NCBI GenBank assembly: GCA_963797485.1
Contig: CAWCPF010000003.1
Span: 310,001 to 374,000, forward strand
Length of the DNA stretch: 64,000 bases
Origin: CAWAND01 sp963797485
GTDB lineage: Bacteria; Chloroflexota; Anaerolineae; Anaerolineales; E44-bin32
Direction: 5' to 3'
In this document: positions 37,339 to 46,735 of the stretch, one piece after another
Position numbering within the stretch: position 1 is the stretch's first letter
Layout of the letters: every line of letters starts with the position of its first letter
Program-made: the position numbers and the translations under genes
The notes under the pieces: generated by a model
Told to the model about the DNA's origin: nothing
The model's database searches: none
The model's input: only the letters and a program-made list of their open reading frames with translations

Positions 37339-38253
37339 CTACCGTTCACGCGACTTGGCTAACTGCTCAAACAGCGTCCGCTCTTCGGGGCTAAGACGCT
37401 TGGGGATTTCAATCTTCAGATGGGCGAACAGGTCGCCGTGTTTGTCCTGCCGGCGCAGCATGGGCATGCCCCGCCCCTTTAATCGAAAGACCTGGTCGGG
37501 CTGGCTGCCAGCCGGTATCGTCAGGACCACATCGCCTTGGAACGTGGGCACGCGAACTTCCCCGCCGAGCACGGCGGTGTACACATCGACCACAACGTCG
37601 GTGCGCAGGTCGTCTCCGGTGCGTTCGAAGCGGCTGTCGGGCTGGACCTCAAGATCAAGGTATAGATCGCCAGACGAGCGCCCTCCCGACGCGCCTTGGC
37701 CAGCCAACCGCACCCGGGTGCCCGTCTGGGCACCGGCCGGGATCTTCACTTCCAATCGGCGCCCATCCCCCTGGAGCGTGCGGCTGGCGCCGTGGTAGGC
37801 CTCTTCCAGACTGATCGAAAGGCGCTGCTGGAGGTCGCGGCCCCGGGCGGCCCCGCGCTGGCCGGCATTGGCCACACTCCCGCCGAAGATGGTGGTGAAG
37901 AAATCTGAGAAGCCGTCGCCAAAGAGATCCCCCAAATCCCCGAACTCGACCCGGGTGGCTCCACCTGGGGCCCCGCCCACCCATTGCGACCAATCAAAGT
38001 CCCCGGAGCCGCGCCCCATACGCTCCCACTGCTGGTATGAAGCACCCAGTTGGTCGTACTTGGCGCGTTTGGCGGGGTCGCCCAGGACCTCGTAGGCCTC
38101 GTTCATTTCCTTGAACTTGTCCTCGGCCTGCTTGTCCCCGGGATTCTTGTCGGGGTGATACTTGAGCGCCAGCTTCCGATAAGCCCGTTTGATGGCTTTC
38201 TCATCGGCCTGCCGATCGACGCCTAGAATCGCGTAATAATCCTTGTAGTCCAT
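37339..38253 (-). CDS. DnaJ-class chaperone of CbpA type
   Basis: Hsp40 co-chaperone of 304 residues. The J domain (1-65) contains the HPD motif in YHPDKNPGDK. A Gly/Phe region follows, then two beta-barrel substrate-binding domains. The DnaJ zinc-finger domain is missing, which defines the CbpA/DnaJ2 type. The ending RLSPEERTLFEQLAKSRER is typical. ATG 38253 (MDYKDYYAILG) is chosen over an in-frame start 19 residues upstream. No DnaK or GrpE is in the window. Confidence 0.92.
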   Translation of the reverse strand: MDYKDYYAILGVDRQADEKAIKRAYRKLALKYHPDKNPGDKQAEDKFKEMNEAYEVLGDPAKRAKYDQLGASYQQWERMGRGSGDFDWSQWVGGAPGGATRVEFGDLGDLFGDGFSDFFTTIFGGSVANAGQRGAARGRDLQQRLSISLEEAYHGASRTLQGDGRRLEVKIPAGAQTGTRVRLAGQGASGGRSSGDLYLDLEVQPDSRFERTGDDLRTDVVVDVYTAVLGGEVRVPTFQGDVVLTIPAGSQPDQVFRLKGRGMPMLRRQDKHGDLFAHLKIEIPKRLSPEERTLFEQLAKSRER

Positions 38254-38386
38254 GCGTGGGTTGCCTGCTTTGTAGGGGGCATTGTAAGGGTCCGGCAGAA
38301 CCGGCGTCAAGCATCCGATGGAAGAATGCCGCGAGGGGCGCGCCCTCAGGCCCTTTGGCCCACTCCCTCGGTCCCAGCAAGCATGC

Positions 38387-38392
38387 TATCAT
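38387..38392 (+). promoter_or_regulatory. -10 box of response-regulator gene
   Basis: TATCAT, ending nine bases before ATG 38402, without a ribosome binding site between them; a near-leaderless message is possible. Confidence 0.4.
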
Positions 38393-38401
38393 AGCCCCAC
38401 G

Positions 38402-39590
38402 ATGGTCGAACATCACAAGGAAAGAGTGCTGGTCGTCGACGAGGATTCCGAGGTGCTGGACCTGCTCACCCGCCAGGTCCTGGAGCCGATGGGATACGAG
38501 ACGGCCGAAGCCAGCAATGCCGGCAGCGCCATCCAAAAGGCCCTGAACTTCGCCCCGGATCTTATCTTGGCCAGCCTGACCCTGCCGGGCTTGAGCGGCA
38601 AGGATCTGCTTGTGGCGCTGCGATCTCAGGGCATCGAGGTGCCGATGCTGGTGATGGCCCCCGAGGGGATGGAAGCCGATGCGATCCAGGCATTCCGCCT
38701 TGGGGCGCGCGACTACCTGGTGAAACCCCTGCGCGAAGCCGAAGCCCTGGCGGCGGTGGAACGCGCGTTGAATGAAATCCGGCTGCGGCGTGAGCGCAAG
38801 CAGCTCGCCGATCAACTAGCCGAGAGCAACCGCCAGCTTGAGCGGCGCGTGCGCGAACTGACCACCATCTATGGCATCGGCAAAGCGGTGACGTCCACCA
38901 CCAATCACAATCAACTCTTCGCCAAACTAATGGAAGGCAGCCTGTATGTGACCGAAGCCGATATGGGCTGGATTCTCCTGCGTGACGAGACCACGGACGA
39001 GCTGGTCATGCGGGCCCAGTCCGGACTGCCGGCGGCCGAGGCGGGGCGGCTCCACCAGCCATGGGACGATGGCGTCAGCGCGCTGGTGATGCTCTCCGGG
39101 GAAGCCCTGCGCATCCATGGCGAAGGGCTGGCCCAATTCAAGGTTGCCCGCATCGGTCGCGCGGCGTTGATCGTGCCCATCCGGGTCCGGGACCAATCCG
39201 TGGGGGTCATCAATGTGGCCCGCAAGGACCCGCGTCCCTTCTCAGAGCGCAACCAGGCCATGCTTGAGGCGGTTGCCGATTACGCTTCCATTTCACTTGG
39301 TCAACGCGCGCCTGTTCCAGGCGCTGGAAATTCGGGCGCAAACACTCGAAAAGCAGATTGAACACGTTCAAAAGGGGCCGGTTCTGGTAGGCGAGGCCCA
39401 CCAGCGTCTGTCTGACATCCGGGATCAACTTGACCAGCTGGCGGGAACGCTGGACAATGGTCAGGCTTCCGATGCCCTGGCGGAGCTCAGCCAAACGTTG
39501 GGCCATATCCTGAACTCCGGTCAGGATGACCTGGACGCCCGACCCACGTGGGAAGTCCCTGCTCCAGAACCTCAGTCTCCGCAATCCTGA
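38402..39590 (+). CDS. Response regulator with GAF domain, frame broken by one extra base
   Basis: The receiver domain (RVLVVDEDSEVLDLL, LVKPLREAEA) lies in residues 8-125. Where a phospho-acceptor Asp is normal, the sequence reads LILASLTLPGLSG, so the site is Ser and phosphorylation is doubtful. A coiled coil and a GAF domain follow (about 160-305). At 39297-39299 CACTTGGTC stands for CACTGGTC; dropping one T joins ADYASISL to VNARLFQALEIRAQTLEKQI in the next frame, which continues as coiled coil to 39590. Intact length would be about 395 residues. It sits before a related receiver-GAF-kinase and probably works with it. Confidence 0.7.
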
Positions 39591-39659
39591 GTGGCCGGCC
39601 CGCGCCGGCCCACATTGACCATGCCCGAGCCTGCCCTATGACCCCTGCCCACCCCTCCC

Positions 39660-41582
39660 ATGACCAATGAACGCGTCCTGATTGCGGAACACAGCCCTGA
39701 TATCCGGAGACATCTGGAAGATGTGGTGCTTGGCCCGGCCGGCTACCGTACCCAATCCGTCGGTGACGGGATGTCTGCCCTGGCACTGGTCAAGGAGTAC
39801 GATCCGGATCTGGTGATCGTCGACCAGGACCTGCCTTCCCTGGCGGGCCTTGATCTGCTCCGGCGACTGCACCAAGACAAGCCGCAGGTGCCCGTGATCT
39901 TGACCAGTGCGGAGGGCTCGGAGGCGCAGGCGGTCGAAGCGCTGCGCGCCGGCGCGGCGGACTATCTCGTCAAACCTTATGAAGCCGAACACATGTTGGC
40001 CGCGGCCGGACGCGCCCTTGGCGAGCGGCGCTGGGTGGACAAGCACATCCAGAGCCGGGTCCAGGCCGAACTGGAAGCCTTGGGCATGCAGCGCCGCGTC
40101 GAGGAACTGGAAGCGCTGGCCGGTGTGGGCCGGACGGTCACGGCGCTGCTCGACTTGGACGAGGTGCTGACCTCGGTTGTGGACGCCGCCGTGCGCCTGA
40201 CCGCTGCTGAGGAGGGCAGTCTGCTCCTGGTCGACGAAGATTCCGGCCAGCTGTACATGCGGGCTTCGAAGAACTTCGATGAAGACTTCGCCCATACCTT
40301 CCGGCTTCAGGTCAATGACTCCTTGGCCGGCCATGTGATTGGTTCAGGCGAACCGGTCGTCATCGATGAGCGCTCACCTCAGAAGATCAAGACATCGTAC
40401 CTGGTACATTCCCTGATCTATGTCCCCCTGCGCGTGCGCGGCCAGACTGTGGGTGTGCTCGGGGTGGACAACCGCAAGCTCGGCCGAACCCTCACCCGCA
40501 GTGACCTGACGGTCTTGATGGCCATGGCGGACTACGCCGCTATTGCCATTGAGAATGCCCGGCTGTACCAGCGCACTGAAACCGAGCGGCGAAAGTTGGA
40601 AACGGTGCTCACGCAAATTGAGGATGGCGTGATCGTGGTGGACGCGGAGAACCGCTTGGTGCTGATCAACCGGGCGGCCCAGGAGGCGCTGGGAGTCAAC
40701 GGGCGAACCGTCGTCGGCCAGTCGATCGTCGAGAGTCTGGACGAGCCGCGTTTGTTGAACCTGCTGCGCGCCCCGGGCAGCCATCCTCGTCGAGAGGAAA
40801 TCGAACTGCCGGATGGCCGCACCTTCAACGCCCAGCGGACGGCGATCGAGGGTGTCGGCCAAGCCATCGTGCTCCAGGACATCACTCATCTCAAGGAGCT
40901 CGACCGGATCAAATCCGAGTTCGTGACCACAGTTTCGCACGACTTGCGCTCCCCCCTGACGGCCATTCTTGGCTACGTCGAGCTCATCGAACGCGCCGGC
41001 GAGGTCAACGATCAGCAGCGAGATTTCATCCGCCGGGTCCAGCTGAGCGTGCAGCAGATCACCAATCTGGTCACGGATCTGCTCGATCTGGGACGGATAG
41101 AAGCCGGCCTGGAGACGACGCGCGAGAGCTCGCCGATCAGTGTCCTGGCGCGCTATGCCGTCGAGGGGCTGCGCGCCTCGGCTGAGACGCGCGGCCTGGT
41201 ATTGGAGGTCGAGCTGCCCGAAGATCTCCCGCTGGTCAGCGGCGACCCGATCCGGCTGCGGCAGATGATCGGCAACCTGCTCGACAATGCCATCAAATAC
41301 ACGCCGAAGGGCGGCACGGTGGGCATTCGGGTCGCCGTCGAGGGTGATCAGATCATACTGAAGGTCTTCGATACGGGCCCCGGGATTCCACCTGCCGACC
41401 AGCCCTACTTGTTTGACAAGTTCTTCCGGGCCAGCAACGTGGCCGACCGGACGCCTGGCACCGGCCTGGGATTGTCGATTGTGAAATCGATCGTGGACCA
41501 CCACGACGGGCGGATATGGGTCGAGTCGGCCCTGGGCAAGGGCACGACCTTTACGGTCGTGCTGCCCTCGGTCGGCGGCTGA
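39660..41582 (+). CDS. Hybrid sensor: receiver, GAF, PAS and histidine kinase
   Basis: Protein of 640 residues. It has a receiver domain (1-120; phospho-Asp in VIVDQDLPSLAG, Lys in DYLVKPYEAE), a GAF domain (about 150-300), a PAS domain (about 315-415; LTQIEDGVIVVDAENRLVLI), a HisKA domain with VTTVSHDLRSPLTAILGY, and HATPase_c with NLLDNAIKYTPKGG, DTGPGIP and GTGLGLSIV. The receiver at the N-terminus means the kinase output is probably tuned by another kinase. The gene starts 69 bases after the preceding response regulator. No output regulator is adjacent. Confidence 0.9.
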   Translation: MTNERVLIAEHSPDIRRHLEDVVLGPAGYRTQSVGDGMSALALVKEYDPDLVIVDQDLPSLAGLDLLRRLHQDKPQVPVILTSAEGSEAQAVEALRAGAADYLVKPYEAEHMLAAAGRALGERRWVDKHIQSRVQAELEALGMQRRVEELEALAGVGRTVTALLDLDEVLTSVVDAAVRLTAAEEGSLLLVDEDSGQLYMRASKNFDEDFAHTFRLQVNDSLAGHVIGSGEPVVIDERSPQKIKTSYLVHSLIYVPLRVRGQTVGVLGVDNRKLGRTLTRSDLTVLMAMADYAAIAIENARLYQRTETERRKLETVLTQIEDGVIVVDAENRLVLINRAAQEALGVNGRTVVGQSIVESLDEPRLLNLLRAPGSHPRREEIELPDGRTFNAQRTAIEGVGQAIVLQDITHLKELDRIKSEFVTTVSHDLRSPLTAILGYVELIERAGEVNDQQRDFIRRVQLSVQQITNLVTDLLDLGRIEAGLETTRESSPISVLARYAVEGLRASAETRGLVLEVELPEDLPLVSGDPIRLRQMIGNLLDNAIKYTPKGGTVGIRVAVEGDQIILKVFDTGPGIPPADQPYLFDKFFRASNVADRTPGTGLGLSIVKSIVDHHDGRIWVESALGKGTTFTVVLPSVGG

Positions 41583-41665
41583 CCCCGGCGGAATTGGGCC
41601 GCGGGAGCAGGGCGCAGGTATAATCCGCCCGACGTGGCCGGCCATCCAGTTCCCGCACAAACAAT

Positions 41666-42934
41666 ATGAGCAAAGCCGAAAACCAAGACCTGCGCCGGCG
41701 GTTGACACGCCTTGGTCGGCGTTCAGCCGCGGCCGCCGGGGCGGCCAGGCTGCCGGCGGTGCCCGCATCGCCCTCCGCGGCGCAGGCCGGACTGGGCGGA
41801 CACGAGGTCGCCACAGCGGCCGGCGCAGCCTTCTGCATCGAAAACCGCTATCCTATCCTTCAATTGCATGGCCCCGGACAACTCGGTTCGTTGCTGGACT
41901 ACTCCGGCGACCTGGCGGCCCAGGTGGCGCAGGACGAGCAGCTCCGCCAGACTCGTTTACAGGACCTGGCGTTCCTGGATACGGAGACCACCGGTCTGGC
42001 GGGCGGGGCGGGCACGCTGGTCTTCCTGGTAGGTCTCGGCAACTTCGAAGGCCCAGAGTTTGTGCTCCGGCAGTACTTCCTGAGAGACCCGGCGGAGGAA
42101 CCCGGCATGCTGACAGCAATTCAGGGTCATCTGGAAGGGGCGGGTGGTTTTGTTACTTTTAATGGAAAGGCCTTTGATTTGCCGCTGCTCGAAATGCGCT
42201 ATCAACTTGGCCTGAGAATGGCGCTCCCGATCACGGCCCGTCCGCATCTGGACTTGCTGCACCCGTCGCGCCGGCTGTGGAATTGCGAGCTGCCCGATTG
42301 CCGGCTTGGGACCATCGAAGAGCACGTGCTGGGGATCGCCCGCACCGAGGCCGATGTGCCCGGCGCGGAGATCCCTGGACTGTACCTCGACTACCTCCGA
42401 ACAGGTGAAACCTCGCAGATCCAGCGCGTGGTGTATCACAATGCCGTGGACATCCTATCCTTGGTCGGACTGGCGACAGAAGTGCTGCGGCGCTACTCGG
42501 CCAGCGAGGCCTCCCGGCTGTCTCCGGCCGAGGCGCTGGCGATCGCTCGCTGGCATGAACGCGCCGGCCGCGCCTCGCGCGCCGAGTTGGCCTACCGTTC
42601 GGCGGCCGAGGCCGGGGACGCCTCCGTCCGGCGCGAAGCCTTGAGGCGCTGGACCGTGCACCTCAAACGCAGCGGGCGCGACGAGCAGGCCGCCGAAGCC
42701 TGGGAAACCTGGCACCGTGCGGCCGCCGACGATCCGCGTCCGTGCATCGAGCTGTCCAAACTGGACGAGTGGCGCCGGCACGACTACACCAGCGCCCAGC
42801 GTTGGGCTGAAGCCGCGCTCGTCTGCCTGAGCCATTGGCAGCCCGGATGGCGGCGGGACGTTGCCTGGGCGGAGATCGAACACCGCCTGTCGCGCCTGGC
42901 AAGAAAGCAGGCGGGTCGAACACCCGAATTGTGA
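41666..42934 (+). CDS. RNase H-like (YprB-type) exonuclease-fold protein
   Basis: Protein of 422 residues. After a low-complexity Ala/Arg start comes a DEDD exonuclease core: LAFLDTETTGLAGGAGT, VTFNGKAFDLPLLEMR, and later YHNAVDILSLVGLATEVL. These contain the acidic metal ligands. The last 140 residues are helical repeats like tetratricopeptides. This arrangement is that of B. subtilis YprB, of unknown substrate. A TATAAT at 41619-41624 is a likely promoter. Its stop codon lies inside a Rex-type palindrome. Confidence 0.82.
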   Translation: MSKAENQDLRRRLTRLGRRSAAAAGAARLPAVPASPSAAQAGLGGHEVATAAGAAFCIENRYPILQLHGPGQLGSLLDYSGDLAAQVAQDEQLRQTRLQDLAFLDTETTGLAGGAGTLVFLVGLGNFEGPEFVLRQYFLRDPAEEPGMLTAIQGHLEGAGGFVTFNGKAFDLPLLEMRYQLGLRMALPITARPHLDLLHPSRRLWNCELPDCRLGTIEEHVLGIARTEADVPGAEIPGLYLDYLRTGETSQIQRVVYHNAVDILSLVGLATEVLRRYSASEASRLSPAEALAIARWHERAGRASRAELAYRSAAEAGDASVRREALRRWTVHLKRSGRDEQAAEAWETWHRAAADDPRPCIELSKLDEWRRHDYTSAQRWAEAALVCLSHWQPGWRRDVAWAEIEHRLSRLARKQAGRTPEL

Positions 42935-42946
42935 TTTATTTCACAA
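42929..42946. promoter_or_regulatory. Rex/CRP-type palindrome between convergent genes
   Basis: TTGTGATTTATTTCACAA, perfect TTGTGA/TCACAA arms. It overlaps the stop of the exonuclease gene and lies 30 bases from the end of the chelatase gene, upstream of neither. It may be a decoy or a transcription roadblock, or a chance match. Confidence 0.4.
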
Positions 42947-42976
42947 ACTGACAAAATCGATGGGGCCGGGTGCTGA

Positions 42977-45048
42977 TCAGGCCGTGGTCTGGTCGATCTC
43001 GCGCCGGACGGCATGATAAAGGTGTTCGGCCTTGAGCTCGTGCAGGGTGTAGCACGGGGCGGTCAGCCGTTCGCTCAGGGCGCGGGCCAGCCCCTGGTCG
43101 AAGGCGGCATGTTCCATATTGATGACCACCGATCGGATGTTGGCCTCTCGCAGCAGGTCGGCCATGCGGTGGGCCTCTTCCTGAGGCGGCAGTTCTCCCA
43201 TGGCCACGTTCCCCGCCCCGTCGGTGAGCAGGATCATCAGCGGCAGAACATCCGGATGCAGGGTGAGCTCCTGCTGAAGCAGCTCATAGGCCATGAGCAG
43301 TCCGGCCGAGAGAGGCGTCTTGCCGCCAACGGGGATGTCCCTCAACGCCTGCTGGGCCAACTGAATTGAATTGGTGGGGGGCAGAATGGTCAGAGCGCGG
43401 TCCTTCTGAAAGACAATCAGGCCGACACGATCCCGCCGCTGGTAGGCATCGGTGAGCAGCGACAGGATGGCGCCCTTGGTGGCGGACATGCGCTCGGCCA
43501 CGGCCATCGACCACGAGGCGTCAACCACAAACAGAATCAGGTTGGCTGCCCGGCGGACGCGCACCTTCTGCTGCAGGTCGGACCGTTGAATGGCAAAAGC
43601 GCGCCGGTCGCCGGCGCGCTTGCGCGCCTTCTGGTGCGGCGCGGCCGCGCGCAGGGTGGCGTCGAAGGCAATGTCATTGGTCAAACCGTGAGCCGGGCGG
43701 GACATGATGTAGCGCCCGCGTTTGCGGTCCGTCCGCGTGCGCGTGCGCCGTCCACCCTGATGGCGGACCAGGCGGTCGAGCGGGGTGTCGATCTTGCGGG
43801 GGGCGAAGACCTCGCCGGAACGGACCTTCTGACCGCCTTCCCACCAATGCGCCTCGAGCGACTGTCCGGGAGGTTGGCGCGTCGGCTCCGCCCGACGGGA
43901 GTTTTCGTCCTCGGCCGGAGCCGGGCCGGCTAAGCCCTCAGGCTTTTGAGCGCGTTTTTTTTTGCCGGAGCGGGCTGATCGTCGCCGATAGTCGGGTCGC
44001 CATCGTCTTCATTCTCGAGGCCGGCCTGGACCTGTTGTATGCGCTGCTGCAGTTCGTCGGTTGTGATCTCGGCCTGTTGAAACGGTCCGCGCTTCAGCCG
44101 GTGCGGCAGGGCCAGCTCGGCCGCCAGGGCGATGTCGCGGTCGTTGATGGCCCGTCGTCCTTCAAAGGCGGCATGCGCTCGGGCGGCCTTGAGGATTACC
44201 AGGTCACCCCGGTGGCCGTCGACGTGCAGTGAGGAGGTCAAGGCGGCGATGGCCAGCAAATCTCGTTTGGTGTATGTCACTTCGGGGAGCAGCGTGCGGG
44301 CGGTTTCGATCTCGCGCGACAAAGCCTGCTCCCGGTCCAGCCACTTGGCGCGGAAAGCCTCCGTGTTGTTTTCGAAGGCCAGAATGCGCTCCATGATCGC
44401 CACCCGGTCCTGCGGGTCCTGCAGGCCGCGGATCTCGACCGACAGGGCGAATCGATCCAGAAGTTGGGGACGGAGATCGCCTTCCTCCGGGTTCATGGTG
44501 CCGACCAGAATGTAGCGCGCCGGATGGCTGAACGAGATGCCCTCGCGTTCGACGATGTTCATCCCCAGGGCGGCCGAGTCCAGGAGCAAATCCACGACAT
44601 GGTCGTCGAGCAGGTTGACTTCATCAATGTACAGCAAGCCGCGGTTGGCGTTGGCCAGGACCCCAGGCTCGAAGCTGCGTTCGCCGGCCTGGATGGCGCG
44701 CTCGATATCCAGCGTGCCCACCACCCGGTCCTCGGTGGCCGAAACCGGCAGGTCCACGAAGGACGTCCGCCGCATCTGCACCGGGAGTTCTTCGCCGTGG
44801 GCCACGCGGGCGCGGCATTCGGTGCACCAGGTCGTCGGTTCGTTGGGGTCGCAGCCGAAGCGGCAATCGGCAACGACGGCCACCTCTGGAAGCAGCGCCG
44901 CCAGGCCGCGGGCGGCGGTGGACTTGGCGGTTCCGCGCTCGCCGCGGATCAACACGCCGCCGATGCGCGGGTTGATAGCATTGAGAATCAACGCCCGGCG
45001 CATGCGTTCCTGTCCAACAATGGCCGTGAATGGGTAGACGACTGGCAT
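42977..45048 (-). CDS. chlD: Cobalto/magnesium chelatase ChlD-type protein made by -1 frameshift
   Basis: Reading the AAA+ frame from ATG 45048, shifting -1 at the A9 run (43963-43955) and continuing to 42977 gives about 690 residues, the usual length of single-gene ChlI-ChlD chelatases. Order: AAA+ domain (Walker A GERGTAKSTAARG, cysteine-rich insertion CRFGCDPNEPTTWCTECRAR); Lys/Pro/acidic linker; VRSGEVFAPRKIDTPLDRLV; and C-terminal VWA domain with an altered MIDAS (VVDASWSM for DxSxS), TPLSAGL and LLTDGAGN. The protein should be an ATPase subunit of a chelatase inserting Co or Mg into a tetrapyrrole; no large CobN/ChlH subunit is in the window. If the A9 run were really A10, the gene would be one frame. 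Confidence 0.75.
43930..43965 (-). promoter_or_regulatory. Slippery site and hairpin for -1 recoding in chlD
   Basis: On the minus strand the frame reads GCA AAA AAA AAC, containing the slippery heptamer A-AAA-AAC (and A-AAA-AAA before it). Eight bases after AAC is a 5-bp hairpin AAGCC-TGAG-GGCTT (43945-43932), which overlaps the unshifted TAG stop. A nine-A run could also cause RNA polymerase slippage. Confidence 0.65.
43930..45048 (-). CDS. Unshifted product: ChlI-like AAA+ subunit
   Basis: Without shifting, translation ends at TAG 43932-43930, thirteen codons after the A9 run, giving 372 residues. This contains the complete AAA+ module, including the sensor and lid region (RLKRGPFQQAEITTDELQQRI), but no VWA domain. 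It is exactly the composition of a small chelatase ATPase subunit (ChlI/CobS-like). One gene could thus provide both ATPase subunits. ATG 45048 (MPVVYPFTAIVGQE) is the start; TATAAT lies on this strand at 45072-45067. I recall a published proposal that single chlD genes can encode two cobaltochelatase subunits this way. Confidence 0.7.
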   Translation of the reverse strand: MPVVYPFTAIVGQERMRRALILNAINPRIGGVLIRGERGTAKSTAARGLAALLPEVAVVADCRFGCDPNEPTTWCTECRARVAHGEELPVQMRRTSFVDLPVSATEDRVVGTLDIERAIQAGERSFEPGVLANANRGLLYIDEVNLLDDHVVDLLLDSAALGMNIVEREGISFSHPARYILVGTMNPEEGDLRPQLLDRFALSVEIRGLQDPQDRVAIMERILAFENNTEAFRAKWLDREQALSREIETARTLLPEVTYTKRDLLAIAALTSSLHVDGHRGDLVILKAARAHAAFEGRRAINDRDIALAAELALPHRLKRGPFQQAEITTDELQQRIQQVQAGLENEDDGDPTIGDDQPAPAKKNALKSLRA

Positions 45049-45066
45049 AGTTTGGGTCCGGGGCGG

Positions 45067-45072
45067 ATTATA
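45067..45072 (-). promoter_or_regulatory. -10 box of the chelatase gene
   Basis: TATAAT on the minus strand, 18 bases before ATG 45048. It is divergent from the rpsA promoter that starts 33 bases away. Confidence 0.5.
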
Positions 45073-45104
45073 CCGCACGCCTGCCGGGCCAGATCTTTCG
45101 TAGG

Positions 45105-45133
45105 TTGTCAAGGCGGGTAAGTGCCTTTATAAT
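45105..45133 (+). promoter_or_regulatory. Strong promoter of rpsA
   Basis: TTGTCA (45105-45110), 17 bases, TATAAT (45128-45133). The start point would be near 45140, giving a leader of about 26 bases with GGAG before ATG 45166. Confidence 0.75.
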
Positions 45134-45165
45134 GCCCGCATCTTAAACCGGAGAAGATCGTCTTC

Positions 45166-46551
45166 ATGTCAAGCGACCAGGAAATAGAACGCACGGCAGG
45201 CCCATCGGAAGAGCAGCCGCCCGCGATCCATCCGATGGAACTTTTGTTGGAGGAAGAGGCTTACGAGCTCGAAACCCCCAAGCGCGGCGAGATCAGAACC
45301 GGCGTCATCGCTCGGGTGACCCCCAACGACATCCTGGTCGACATTGGCGCAAAATCGGAAGGCGTGATCCCCAGCCAGGAATTGGAACAGCTCCCACCCG
45401 GCAAGCTCGAAACCTTCGATGTCGGCCAAGAAGTCACCGTCTATGTGGTCCGCGCCGGCGACCGGGACGGGATGATCCAGCTTTCCTTCCTGCGGGCGGA
45501 AGAGGAGAACGACTGGCAGCAGGCCGAAGAGCTGCTGGAGAGCGAGCAAAACTATCAGGGCGAGATCGCCGGCTTTAACAAGGGTGGGCTGATCGTGAAG
45601 CTTGGCCGCCTGCGCGGTTTCGTGCCGGCCTCGCAGGTCAGCCTGTCGCGGCGACGGCGCGCCCAGGGCGAAACGCCCGATCAGCGCTGGGGCGAGATGA
45701 TCGGTGAGCCGATTGTGGTCAAGGTGATCGAGGTTGATCGCCGCCGCAACCGGCTGATCCTTTCCGAGCGCGAAGCGGCCCGCGAAGCCCGGGATATGCT
45801 TAAAGAGCGCCTGATTGAGGAACTCAAGCCAGGCGAGATCCGCACCGGGCACGTCATCAGCCTGGCGGACTTCGGCGCGTTTGTGGACATCGGCGGGGCC
45901 GACGGCCTGGTGCACACCTCGGAACTCTCGTGGAAGCGTGTCTCGCACCCGCGGGATGTCCTCGAGGTCGGGCAGGAGGTCCAGGTCAAGGTGCTTGATC
46001 TGGACGTGGCGCGCAAGCGCATCAGCCTGTCGATCCGCGAGCTGGAAGCCGACCCGTGGGATGAGATCTCGGCTCGTTTCCAAGAGGGCCAGCTCGTCGA
46101 AGGCACCATCACCAAGTTGACCAAGTTCGGCGCGTTTGCGCGCTTGGCTGAAACAGACGAATACGAGGTCGAGGGCTTGATCCACATCTCCGAGCTCTCG
46201 GAAGCACGCGTCGAGCATCCCCGCGAGGTGGTCAACGAAGGCGACACGCTCACCCTGCGCATTATCAACGTGGAACCCGATCGGCGCCGAATTGGGCTCA
46301 GTCTGCGCAAGGTTGACTCCTCTGATTTCACCGACCAGGACTGGAAGACGGCCATGGCGGACAGAGGGGATGAACCTGAAGGCGAAGCCGATGCCGAAGC
46401 CCCGGCGAGTGAAGTCGAGGTCGAGGCCGAAGTCGAGGTCGAGGATTTCGATGCCGCCCTGGAGGCCGAAGGTCGAGGGCCGGACATTTCTCCTATGGAA
46501 GACTTGCCCGAACCCGAGCCAGAGGATCCCGGCGGCGGCCAAGAGCCATAG
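45166..46551 (+). CDS. rpsA: 30S ribosomal protein S1
   Basis: RNA-binding protein of 461 residues that helps mRNA bind to the ribosome. Four S1/OB repeats are visible: GEIRTGVIARVTPNDILVDI (about 45), YQGEIAGFNKGGLIVKLG (about 130), IRTGHVISLADFGAFVDIGG (about 226) and LVEGTITKLTKFGAFARL (about 312). The last 70 residues are a Glu/Val-rich acidic tail. Four repeats fit the shorter S1 proteins of Chloroflexota and Firmicutes. It has its own strong promoter and terminator. Confidence 0.93.
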   Translation: MSSDQEIERTAGPSEEQPPAIHPMELLLEEEAYELETPKRGEIRTGVIARVTPNDILVDIGAKSEGVIPSQELEQLPPGKLETFDVGQEVTVYVVRAGDRDGMIQLSFLRAEEENDWQQAEELLESEQNYQGEIAGFNKGGLIVKLGRLRGFVPASQVSLSRRRRAQGETPDQRWGEMIGEPIVVKVIEVDRRRNRLILSEREAAREARDMLKERLIEELKPGEIRTGHVISLADFGAFVDIGGADGLVHTSELSWKRVSHPRDVLEVGQEVQVKVLDLDVARKRISLSIRELEADPWDEISARFQEGQLVEGTITKLTKFGAFARLAETDEYEVEGLIHISELSEARVEHPREVVNEGDTLTLRIINVEPDRRRIGLSLRKVDSSDFTDQDWKTAMADRGDEPEGEADAEAPASEVEVEAEVEVEDFDAALEAEGRGPDISPMEDLPEPEPEDPGGGQEP

Positions 46552-46568
46552 ACGCAACCGTACTCCTC

Positions 46569-46602
46569 GACCGGGCGGCACAGAGTGCACGCCCGGTCTT
46601 GC
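46569..46602 (+). terminator. Hairpin terminator after rpsA
   Basis: Stem GACCGGGCG (46569-46577) / CGCCCGGTC (46590-46598) with an inner GCAC/GTGC pairing, followed by TTGCTT. Confidence 0.7.
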
Positions 46603-46735
46603 TTATGGGTCGAGGTGGGACCCCGGTAAGCTGTGCCAGGTTCCACGGCAAGGCGCGCGTAAGGGCCGCCCTAGGCACTCTTTGGTAGAATAAGGCGAAC
46701 ACTGGCGGGCTGTGGCAGTCCGTCGCGGAGGTCGA

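Noticed and set aside
45169..46590. Long open frame on the minus strand opposite rpsA
   Set aside because: It is the antisense shadow of rpsA in GC-rich sequence and has no recognisable domain; rpsA has a strong promoter and four S1 repeats.
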